Shown: positions 44,001 to 53,396 of the stretch, in pieces
Position numbering within the stretch: the first letter of the stretch is position 1
How the letters are laid out: each line of letters opens with the position of its first letter
Source: Zopfochytrium polystomum
Lineage: Eukaryota > Chytridiomycota > Chytridiomycetes > Chytridiales > Chytridiaceae
DNA: 64,000 nt
NCBI GenBank assembly: GCA_025765615.1
Contig: JAIVFJ010000012.1
Coordinates: forward strand, 124,001-188,000
Direction of reading: 5' to 3'
The notes under the pieces: model-generated
What the model saw: only the letters and a program-made list of their open reading frames with translations
What the model was told of the DNA's origin: nothing
Database searches by the model: none
Translations under genes and position numbers: made by a program

Positions 44001-45773
44001 GAAGCTGGCTAAGGTCTGTTGCAAAGAAAGCAGATGGGTCGGATTGCGTGAGGAATGTGCTGAAAGGAGCAACGCAGTGAAAATGTACATCTCGTACCGA
44101 CGATTTGAAAGCTGTCCCTTTCCTCCGACGTTTGTTTAAACATTCTGCATGAATGAAAATCCCCTCGGCGTGGCTCCGTTTCGAACAGCACCTTAGCCGC
44201 GGAACCCCGTTTCGCAGAAGCGTCCACGCTCACAGCGACGCGCAAATGCTCGAGTCCCTTGGCGTATCGGCCCAATGACCTCCAGTTCACAAAAAGTAGG
44301 CTTGAGGTGTCGACTTTCGCGATTCGGTGCTGCTGTGTATCGCTCGATCGGCCAAGCGACTGTGGAGCGCCAAATGGATCTCCGTAGCCCACAGCTTGCC
44401 CACAAAGCTGCAGGTCATCGGGAGCAGATGTCCGATTGCCGGAGGGCGCATAGACAACAACGTCGTCGGTGATGATTGATGAGCCTTGAGGGGACTTGCT
44501 ACCGACAACGGCCCCAACCAAGGCGGGTGGTGATATTTCGTGATAGTATGGCGTTTTGCTTCCCACAAAGCTCCAATAAAGAAGACTATCTTCACCAAAA
44601 AGTAACTGATAAGCAGAATTAGCGAATAGTGACTGCTGGCCGCCTTAACAGATGATAATCTACCTTGGAGACTATTTGCGATTGAGATAAGTGACTACCA
44701 AGCTGGACTGCTTTCCAGCATACATTACGATTAAGAATAAACACACTAGAAGAGAATGTGGCGGAATCCTCTGACGCAATTTCGCCTTCTGGTTTTACCG
44801 GCACTCGTATGTTTAGATGCCTAGAAGTCTGGCGGCCCAGAATCGCTTGCATCAGAGTCCGAGTCTCGTCCTTATAATCCAAACCAATGCCAGTCCAAAT
44901 AAAGAGCCCTTGTTCAAAAACTCTTTCCGGTCAAACAGGAATGATGGGTCTTTGAGCGAGATTGTTCTCGTGTCCATAACAATCACATTTTCAAACGGCA
45001 CGGCTGTTAGAGCCTCAAAAAGGTCAAACCGCGACCCCTCTGACCGCAAATTTGAGGAGGCGTTCATTGCCGCAGCGGTAGTGAAAGGATTGACGATAGA
45101 AATGTTGTGAAAACTAATAGTTGGACGTGAGTTCAATCTAGTGCCAGAAGCCAAACTTACAAGAGGTAATCAACCCAGAGATCACTGGCGATCGACCCTA
45201 CTGCGCCCAACGCAGCAAGTGTGATCGGCAGGGTCGATCCAGTGGCCCTCAGCGACGAAGCGGCCGCAACTGCATCATAGGTACACTCCCGGTAATCAGC
45301 CTCAGAAATGATCCCACTGCAGTAGAGCATGACCCCATTACGCACTTGCGACGTTGCCGCGGGAGGACTTCCACGGTCGATTTTTAGAAAGGCGGCGGTT
45401 TTCTCGCGTTGCTCGAGTACTTCGCGAGAGAACCCACTTTCTGTTGCGGCATCGTCTGTCGACGGACTGGATTGTCCGGATTCGAGGGGCATCTGATTTC
45501 GCAGCCGGTGACGCTGAACTCGGTTCAGAGACTGGCAGTGCGAAGTAATCATGAAAAGGTACCAATCTGTTAGGAAACAATTGTCGTTTTTCGTGATAGG
45601 CAATCTCACCCGCTTGCCGAAGCTCGAACTTTGAGCTGATACGAGCGAGATCCCTTACCACGGGCACAAAGCACACGACCCACGCAAGGAACCGCAAAAA
45701 ACGCAAGGATCCCGATCCGCGAACCGATCTTTGAGGTCGGAAGTCCTCGCCGAAGCGCCCTCCAAGCGATCAT
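41075..45773 (-). CDS. Triple-domain GT71 (Mnn1/Mnn2-type) alpha-mannosyltransferase
   Basis: Golgi type II membrane protein with three tandem GT71 domains, about 1,338 residues. Exons: 45659-45773, 45161-45566, 44664-45113, 44098-44605, 43670-44015, 43211-43607, 42731-43156, 42349-42649, 41880-42285, 41213-41807, 41075-41139. Exon 1 encodes MIAWRALRRGLPTSKIGSR plus a membrane anchor (IGILAFFAVPCVGRVLCA). Each repeat has a glycan-binding start (SKLPIEVMYRPGK, CKLPVEFLYMKGQ, STLPITLAALGA), a donor-site strand (FLDPDNYVLRDP, YLDASVDTILVRDP, VMDTRTISLKDP), an LFW block and a LFxxW block near its end. Repeats 2 and 3 share one uninterrupted frame (42345-43199), so they are certainly fused; repeat 1 joins by a normal phase-1 intron. 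Single-base slips at about 44895-44903 and 43085-43087 must be corrected to read through. GT71 proteins normally have one such domain and extend N- or O-mannans. Confidence 0.85.
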
Positions 45774-46615
45774 GAGCAGTAAGCCCTCCCGCACGCTTGC
45801 TACGATCGGCGTGTGGCTTAGCGATGGATCAGCAAGCTGACTGGGTTAAGGGTATTTCGTCGAGGTAACAGAGATGTAGTTGGTCAGTTCTGATTCAGCA
45901 CGCTATATTGCTCTGGTTGGGGCTGGCCCGGCGGCGGAGGGTAGAGTTGGTCGTCGTGGAGCGATGAGTTCACTGTTCTTGTGTGGCACGAGAGGGCGCA
46001 GCAAATTGAGCAACTGACTTGGCGATCAAACCGGTTCGACGAAGAAGATGAGGATCACAGGAGTACGGTGAAACAGTCGAGTACGGGGAGGAGTAGTGAT
46101 AGCTGCAATCGGCCGAGGGAGCACTTCGGTGAGGACAACGCAAGGCTCGTTATAGCCCTTGTTTTAATGGTTGTTTGCGCCTTCCTTTTAGGACAAAATC
46201 GAAATCGGAGTTTCAAACGTTAAAGGCATGTCGACAATTCAAAGTCACTTGTCATGGTACATTAGGACGGACGAAGGTGTGAATAATGCTTTCCGTTCCG
46301 GTTTCGCCTCATCCAATCGTCCATTCTACTTGGAAGATGGGATGCCGGCGGGATCCGCCGTAGAGTGTCCTTCCAGTCTGACATAATCGTCCACTCGAAA
46401 AGTTTGGCAAATGGATTCTAGTTTCTTTTAAAAATTCTCAATTATGCAGCGAAACCTCCACGGCCAACAACTTGGCCGAACGTTAAGTGGTTTCGATAGC
46501 TATTGGTGCAATGTACATTTGCGGAAAAGGAGAAACGTTTCTTCCGAACACACTGATCACCCAGGAGGAGTTATGCGTGAGATATCTGATCGATTGAAAA
46601 TTGATGATGGCCAAC
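45774..46615. other. Region upstream of the GT71 gene
   Basis: 842 bp between the GT71 start and the end of the PCI gene, both on the minus strand. A plus-strand frame (45981-46223) with a hydrophobic C-terminal segment (LVIALVLMVVCAFLLGQ) could be a tiny tail-anchored protein, but it lacks an ATG and is not called. Confidence 0.45.
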
Positions 46616-48244
46616 TTACAGCACTTTGCGTCCGTGGGAAATATAGCCCTTTATCAATCCCTTCAATTTATTTGGTGTTAGGCAATACCATCAGCCGGAT
46701 GAGTAGATACGCACCTGGTCAATTAGGGATTGCGCAATACACTCGGCATCCTCGACCGGTAAAGTCATCCCAACCGGCGAAACGGCATGCAGACGCCAGT
46801 ATCTCGAATGAGCACATTTTTCCCCCGCCCGTTGCCAAAAAGCTATTTGTTTGTCAATATAAGCGACTGTTCCCTGCTGTGTTCCAACTCACGTAGCACG
46901 AAAAACTCCTCTGAACATGAGAATCTTGACGCGATGTGTCATAATGGACAGACATCCGTGCCTTCTAAGCCACTCTGCGCGATAGTCCAAAGCCCTCTTA
47001 TATCCAGCAAAGTCGCCGGCCTTGAGCGGGTCAATGAGGTCACCAAAGACAGCATCGAGGGAGTATTTTAGCGAGAAGCTCTTGGGTTGGGAAGCGTCCG
47101 CGGATGATTCTCGCAACAGTGAGATAAATCAGAATTTTGCTAATGTGTCACCAAGAATGCAGGAGTTTGTTGAGACTGGAGTGCGCTAAATGTGGCAACT
47201 TTACCGTCGCTGTCGCTCGTAGACTTGTGGACAGTACTTCCATGAAAAAGAGAGACTCGCGTCCGCCTATGAAAGGTTCAGGGGGCGAAAAGCGAAAAAT
47301 CGCGAAGAACATCACCCACTGCGTCGAAATCATGCTGCAAGATCCTGAGCCTTCCCAAGTAGTAATGATACGTCACAGCGTCGCAAAGGGGAAACTCCAG
47401 GTACGTCAAACCACTCGACAAAAGCGACTGGACCTGATCGATGATTTTTGTTGATCTGTTCAGTTCGCTGAGCTGCAATCTGTCAGCTTGCGCGGAAATG
47501 TCGGGTTGGCCAACGTAACCTTGAAGCAAATCTTGAAGCAGCAATTTGTGAGAACTAGGAAGCCCAGCCTTTGCCCGATTTCCGCGCGCTCGCTGCTCGC
47601 AAGTGCGCAGAGACGGGAAAGGTCATTGAGCGCCTCAACAAGTTTGTCGGGCTTCAATCCGGCCGCCTTCTGGTAGTTCTCAGCCTGTGATTTCCTTCAA
47701 TGCACACGTTTTGGCATTTCTCCGTCCTGCGTCTGTGAAAGCTCACCTCAACAGCGATAGCGACTAATCCAGAACACATGCTTCGAAATGCCGATATTTG
47801 CCAAACCGACGTGAAAGCTGGCATAAACGCGCTGCGAAAAAAGATGTGTTGCGGTGGCACGCAAGTCGCGTCAGCGCGTTCCCTCCGAGCAACTAGCATC
47901 CCGTTCGCAGGGTTCGCCCCACTCGCACGGCTGAGAGCACAAACGAACCTCAGCACGGCACCGTACGCTTTCTGAAGGCCGTCATCTCCCGCAGACAGGT
48001 ACGCCCAGTATCGCTGGATGACGGGCTTGTACCGGTCGGGCAGCTGCCACCCGTCCAAGGCGCGAGCGAGGCGCGCCGGGCCGAGGGCGGCGATCTCGCC
48101 GGCTGCTGCCGCGAGCAGGACGGGGTCGACGGAGGCGCTGAGTAGGGCGGCGAGCAGGCGGCCGTCCGTGCTGGCGACGGCGCCCGCGAAGTCGGCGAGG
48201 AACTGAGAGGTCACTGGCGCCGACGAGCGAGGCGAGGCAGCCAT
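46616..48244 (-). CDS. PCI-domain protein of the CSN12/PCID2 (Thp1) family
   Basis: Family members act in mRNA export (TREX-2) or splicing-linked complexes. Exons: 47949-48244, 47747-47831, 47520-47684, about 47299-47472, 46893-47139, 46715-46802, 46616-46660. Evidence: WQLPDRYKPVIQRYWAYLSA, AENYQKAAGLKPDKLVEALN, AVTYHYYLGRLRILQHDF, KILIYLTVARIIRGRFPTQE with LLAKYSLDAVFGDLI, then the winged-helix end ECIAQSLIDQGLIKGYISHG and stop. These align in order with the PCID2/Csn12 tail (YYVGR, ILIYL, LLKKY, LIxxGxxKGYISH). One extra A in the run at 47066-47069 breaks the frame between KILIYL and KYSLDAV, and the 3' border of exon 4 could not be fixed. ATG at 48244, divergent from the mitoferrin gene. 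Confidence 0.8.
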
Positions 48245-48443
48245 GTCAGTGCGGGAAAGGAAACGTTTGTGTCGTCAGCTGTGATCGGAAATCGAGTCTC
48301 CGCCAAATTTCATTCGGCACAACACGATTCTGTTCCTTCGTCCGGGCGATCAGATTGCAAAACGCCCCCCTTGCGCGCTTCGAACCAAGGCGCTTCGCCA
48401 GAGTCTGCAAACCCTATCCTCCGATCAAGTCTTTGGCCATCCA
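48245..48443. promoter_or_regulatory. Bidirectional promoter region (PCI gene / mitoferrin)
   Basis: Only 199 bp separate the two divergent start codons. No TATA box is evident; a shared promoter is inferred from spacing alone. Confidence 0.5.
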
Positions 48444-49698
48444 ATGTGGGAGCTGGCGAAAGGACCCGAGGTTCCGTTCGGGGAAGATGAGTACGAGTCG
48501 TTGCCGGCGAACAGTCCGTTGCACGTAAACCTCATGGCCGGCGCTCTCGCCGGCATCACGGAGCACACTGTCATGTTTCCCTTTGACAGCATCAAGGTAA
48601 GCCGGAAACAAAGGACGCCCCCCGGACTCGTCTTGGCCTTCTGCTCACCACGGTCTGACGATCAGGAGGTACTTCCGTATCTCCCAACCGATTTCACAAC
48701 CTGCAGACTCGGATGCAGGCAGTGACGGCACGCGGCGCCACACCAATCTACACGAGCATGTCTCAGTCAATATCGCGCATCGCAACGTCCGAGGGTGCGT
48801 TGGCACTATGGAGAGGAGTGAATTCCGTTGTTCTCGGAGCCGGGCCAGCGCATGCGCTGCATTTTGCAACGTATGAGCACTGCAAGGTCTTATTCGGTGC
48901 CACGTCGGACAAAGCGAGCGAGGGAATAGTGCTGGGATCCGGTTGGTCTTTGGCAGTTCAATCGGGTTATCTTTGCCGTTGCTCTTACTGTCGGATCAAC
49001 TCCAGCTGCTGCCGGAGCCGTAGCTACGATCGCTGCTGACGGCGTCATGAATCCATTTGATGGTGCGTCTAAACGCTCTCCGTACCTCGTTGCATCGTAC
49101 AGCATTTCCAGGCTCTGATCCCCTGTACATCACCTTGCAGTTATTAAGCAGCGTATGCAGCTAAATCCGTACCGTTACCGGTCCGTCATTTCTTGCGCTC
49201 GCCACATATTACACCGCGAGGGCTTCCGAGCGTTCTACGTTTCCTACCCAACAACCCTCTCCTTGTCGATCCCGTTCCACTCAATCCACTTTTCCACATA
49301 CGAGCACCTCCGCGCAACGTTAAATCCGTCGGGAGCGTACAGCCCCGTGACGCACATTATAAGCGGTGCCGTTGCGGGGGCGGTGGCGTCAACGGCAACG
49401 ACACCTCTGGATGTCGTGAAGACGATGCTTCAAACTAGGGGGGTGGCGTGCGACCGAGAAGTGCAAATCGTGAGGGGGTTCAAAGATGCGGCAAGACTGA
49501 TAAAGAGGCGCTACGGCTTGAAAGGATTTTTCAGGGGGTGGGCGCCGAGAGTTGTAACGCACATGCCTGCGACGGCGGTATCGTGGACAACGGTGAGGAA
49601 CTTTGCTTTTACTTGGTTGCCCTTCTTGGTTTTTGACGATTTCTTTGCTCCTTCATTCTCAGTACGAGTTTGTGAAGAATTTCGTTCTGTCGCAGTAA
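48444..49698 (+). CDS. Mitoferrin-like mitochondrial iron carrier (Mrs3/Mrs4 family)
   Basis: Inner-membrane carrier importing ferrous iron for Fe-S and heme synthesis. Five exons: 48444-48596, 48707-48941, 49006-49062, 49141-49592, 49663-49698; 310 residues. Three carrier repeats are visible: [20 protein letters not shown] with DSIK-TRMQ (repeat 1), [20 protein letters not shown] with RMQ (repeat 2) and [20 protein letters not shown] with TMLQ (repeat 3). Mitoferrin-specific features are EYESLP before repeat 1, [30 protein letters not shown] with YEH, and the ending AVSWTTYEFVKNF. Start chosen at the first ATG in frame; the carrier core begins 20 residues later. Confidence 0.92.
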
Positions 49699-49951
49699 AT
49701 GATGCTGGGGTGGCTGACGACGACATTACGTATTGACTGGGACGGTGGAGGGTTGGGCTTTAGGTGGGAAGTTGTGGGCACCTTTGTCGGCCCAATGAAG
49801 CTTTGCGAAACTGTGCGATGCTGGGCAATACAGTCTGAAGCGTAATAGAGAGAGTCCACTCAATCTGATTGTGGCTGGTTCTGAAATTTGGAAGAAGAGC
49901 GCTTGACGTGTCCAAACAACGCTTGGTGGTCCTTGTCGCACTGCTCACACG

Positions 49952-51384
49952 ATGCAGCAGCTCCAGCAGCAGCTCCAGCAGCAGCAACAGCAGCAGCAGC
50001 AACAACAGCAGCAACTCCTCGGCCAACGAAATGGATCGACGATAAGAGACGTCTGGGCGTCAAATCTGGAGTCAGAATTCGCTGTGCTGCGGGATCTCGT
50101 CGAAAAGTACCCGTACATTGCAATGGTATCTTTCAAAAACCCGATCCCCTTCACCCACCAGATCGGGCGCCTCAACGGACGCGTTCCGCAGATTTCTCAG
50201 CGAGCCGCACTTCTAATCGCTTCAATGTTTCTCAAACAACCTCCTTTTCAAACACCTGGACTGGCGAATGACAACCAAAACACAAAAAAAAAAAAAATCA
50301 AACACAAAGGACACTGAGTTTCCCGGGGTCGTTGCGCGGCCGATCGGCAACTTTCGGACATCAGCGGACTACCAGTACCAAACCCTACGATGCAACGTCG
50401 ACCTCTTGCGGATCATCCAGCTGGGCATCAGCTTTGCGGACGAAAATGGGAACCCACCACCAGGGATCTGCACATGGCAGTTTAATTTCAAGTTCAACTT
50501 GAGGTGAGCGTGGAGGTCAGCAGGGTTGCTGAAAGAGTGTGAGTCCTTTAAGGCTGTTCCACCGCCGCAAGTCTCGACCACCTGGATACGCGTAGAGCAC
50601 TGATTGATGTACGCTTTGCAGCGACGATATGTACGCACAGGACTCGATTGACCTTCTGACGAAATCAGGCATCGATTTCAAGAGGCACGACGACTACGGC
50701 ATTGATGTTGAGCACTTTGGAGAGCTTCTTATCAGCTCTGGGTTCGTTCTTCTCGATGACGTGAAGTGGATTTCGTTCCACAGGTGAGTGTTTGTCGCGA
50801 TTTCCTCCCTTTGTCGCGGATGGTTCTAAGCAGATCTTTCCAGTGGTTACGATTTTGGCTACTTATTGAAAGTCGTGACGTGCAAGCCGCTCCCACCAGA
50901 AGAGGCCGATTTCTTCGACTTGCTTCGGTTATATTTCCCGTGTATTTACGACATCAAGTTTCTCATGAAGGCGTGCAAGACTCTAAAAGGTGGATTACAG
51001 GATGTTGCGGACGACTTGCAGGTAATTTTGCAAAGTAGTCCCTTCTGCATCGTTGAATTGAGTGAAACCTGCTCACCGCTACTACTTCTTTGGAACAACG
51101 CGCAGATTCCTCGAATCGGACCGCAACACCAAGCGGGATCCGACTCGCTCCTGACATGCAAGACGTTTTTCAAGATGCGCGAGACTTTCTTCGACGATCG
51201 CATCGACGACGAGAAGTTTATGGGCTTCCTCTACGGCTTGTCGGCAGGCTTTGCGGGAAGCGCGGCCGTGGTCAAGGAGCGGGAGCTGGAAAAGGAGAGA
51301 GAAAAGGCGAAAGAAAAGGAGAACGATCGAGAGAACGCGGGCAACGTGATGGGTCTGCTGACGGCGGGCGAGGTGTCGGCATAG
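49952..51384 (+). CDS. CAF1: CCR4-NOT deadenylase subunit Caf1/Pop2
   Basis: DEDD-type 3' exonuclease that shortens mRNA poly(A) tails in the cytoplasm. Five exons: 49952-50125, 50310-50503, 50622-50783, 50844-51021, 51106-51384; 328 residues. Motifs: RDVWASNLESEFAVLRDLVE, DTEFPG (catalytic Asp and Glu), QTLRCNVDLLRIIQLGISFA, TWQFNFKFNL, HSGYDFGYLLK (third acid), and GSDSLLTCKTFFKMRETFF (final Asp). A poly-Gln run (MQQLQQQLQQQQ...) precedes the domain and a charged Glu/Lys tail follows it. The first intron ends after an A-run (acceptor ACAAAG), an unusual 3' site, but the DTEFPG join is exact. Confidence 0.95.
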
Positions 51385-52090
51385 CTTAATGACTGTGAGC
51401 TGGGTTCGGTGCTGGGGTTGACTTTTGTCGTATTGGGCCGTTGTTCGTTTTTCCAAGCCGTGCTGTATTATTGAGCGAGAGAGTAATCTTTTTGTTTTTC
51501 TTTTGTTTTGTCTTGCTGCGCAGTCTAAAGTCTTTTTTTCAATCGCAACTTTGCACACTGCTCCACGGGTCTTTTTTCCGGCTGGGGTCGAAAAATGCCT
51601 GTTGCGAGAATATTAGCGACAGGTCAGACGGAGACCGAAGCCACGAAGGAGAAGCGGCTTGACGGGCAACTGTGATCCACCATCATCTTTGATGTTAACG
51701 CTTTGCTGGATTATTTAATAATTATAATTTCGTGTCACGCGGGCCGCCTGGCTTCAGCTGTGTCTCCATCTTTACTTTTCATCGATAAGAAGACAGACAG
51801 ACAGCCATGGACCCACCACCATCAACAACAATAAGAAGAAGACAGCCAGCCCGCTTGTTTGTGTTTTCTCAATTTACAGCCCTGGCGGACAGAGAGACAG
51901 AGACAAAGAGAAAGGGGGAGCCGACAGGCTGTCTCCAGCGTGTTTGTTGGACGGACGGCTCATGACACAAAAAAAGCATTCAAAAAGCCGCTTCAAGAGC
52001 ACAAGAAAAAGAGAAGGGAAATAAAGGCCACGCCCCAAATCCTCCACATATTACAAACACACAGACACACACACACACACACACACACAC
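51385..52090. other. Intergenic region with simple repeats
   Basis: 706 bp without a gene. It contains CAGACAGACAGC at 51791-51803 and a long CA dinucleotide repeat (about 52054-52091) that ends exactly at the start codon of the next gene. Confidence 0.5.
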
Positions 52091-53202
52091 ATGCAACACC
52101 GCCTGCTACTCGTCGCGGCCATCCTCCACGTCTTCGTCCTCAGCGGGCCGCGAGTCGCTGTGGAATGCGCCCCGCTGCCCGCCGCGCGCCCCGACCCGCT
52201 GCCTGTGCCCGTGCCAGCCCCCATGCCCGTGCCCGTGCCCGTGCCCGTGCCGGCCGGATCCAACGAGGTGCCGGTCCTCGGCGACGAGGGCGTCGCCATG
52301 CTGGAGGAGAAGCCGAGGAAGCCGCAGCGGAACCACCCCAACGGCGTGCTGAACCCGCCTCGCAAGCTGACCCGCTCCGAGTCGTCGCCGGCGCTGCAAA
52401 ACACGGCCATTGACCAGTCGTACAGGTGAGAGAGAGAGAGAGAGTGTGTAAGGGAGAGAGCTTTCGACGGCACCTCCCCCTTGCGATCAGCAGAGAACAG
52501 GAGCCCCTGCTTTCCTCGTCGACTCATTCCTCCTCCCAGATACAACGAGCTCACAGGCCACAAGAACGACCGGGACTCAAAGCGGGAAAGGAATGCGCGG
52601 CTGATCAAGGGCACTGTCAAGGTGATCAACTACGCCGTCAACCCCAAAGGCACGCTGATGGGCGACGCGATGGAAGGCGGCAAAACGGCCGGCCAAAGGC
52701 AACTCAAAGAGGCGGCAAAGACCGACACTAAGGCGAAAGCGGTGCAAGTTTGCGAAAGGCATGGGCGACCGCGCGGACCGCCTAGCGGACAAGGCAGCGG
52801 CCAAGTTTCGCTCGCTGACGGGCAAGAAGAAGCACGACCCGAAGCCGGACGGGATGCTGGCGGCCGTAGCCAAGGGCGCCGCCAAGAACGGCGCGGGAGC
52901 CGCCGCGTCGTCGGCGATGTCCGGCTTCGCTGACCGCGCCAGTCACGGTGCCGCTGGCCGTCGGGACCGGGCGCGGTCCAGGCCGCCGTCGACCACGTGA
53001 TGGACAAGAAGAGGAGGCTGAAGCCGCAGATGAAGCCGGACTTCAAGCGCTCCAACAGCTTGCCCGCGAGGCCGAACGCCAACAAGAAGAAGGCCCGCCG
53101 CCAAACGTGCCCGGCAAGATGCCGGTCGGCCGGCTCAAGTCTGCGGCGAAGAGTGTGGGGAATGCTCTAAAGCTGAAGGGGAAGGGCAAGAAGGGGAAGT
53201 AA
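52091..53202 (+). pseudogene. Secreted Lys/Ala-rich protein, paralogue A (frame-broken)
   Basis: Paralogue of the gene at 57161-58734; no known family. Exon 1 (52091-52424) encodes a signal peptide (MQHRLLLVAAILHVFVLSGP), a Pro/Val repeat (PVPVPAPMPVPVP) and the shared motif PRKLTRSESSPALQNT then IDQSYRYN, split by a phase-2 intron at the same codon as in the paralogue. Exon 2 starts at about 52541 (YNELTGHKNDRDSK). Downstream similarity continues but in three frames: GKKKHDPKP (about 52825), VDHVMDKKRRLKPQ with KPDFKRSNSLPA (about 52988-53070), and NVPGKMPVGRLK (about 53103-53138) with a Lys-rich end. Slips near 52748, 52960 and 53090 break it, so it is either a recent pseudogene or damaged by assembly indels. 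Confidence 0.62.
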
Positions 53203-53396
53203 ACCTAGCAATGAACAAGCAGTCTGTGCATTACAACTCTCACCCGCTCGGCATTTGATGACTGGATTTGTCGGCTGGCAGCACTCACGCGGTGGAGGGG
53301 AGGATGGGAAGCCGGGCGTGTCGCCGGCTGTGGGTACCTCGCAGGGTGGCGGTATTTGGGTTAATTTTTTTTTTTTTTTTGCCGATTGAAACGAAG

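Noticed and set aside
44009..44097. GT71 repeats 1 and 2 as two separate genes with a stop near 44009
   Set aside because: The stop lies inside an intron with the same position and phase as in repeats 2 and 3, and the following exon continues with the homologous linker.
51859..52413. Arg/Ala-rich ORF over the start of secreted paralogue A
   Set aside because: Shadow of the signal-peptide exon in another frame; it runs through the CA repeat.
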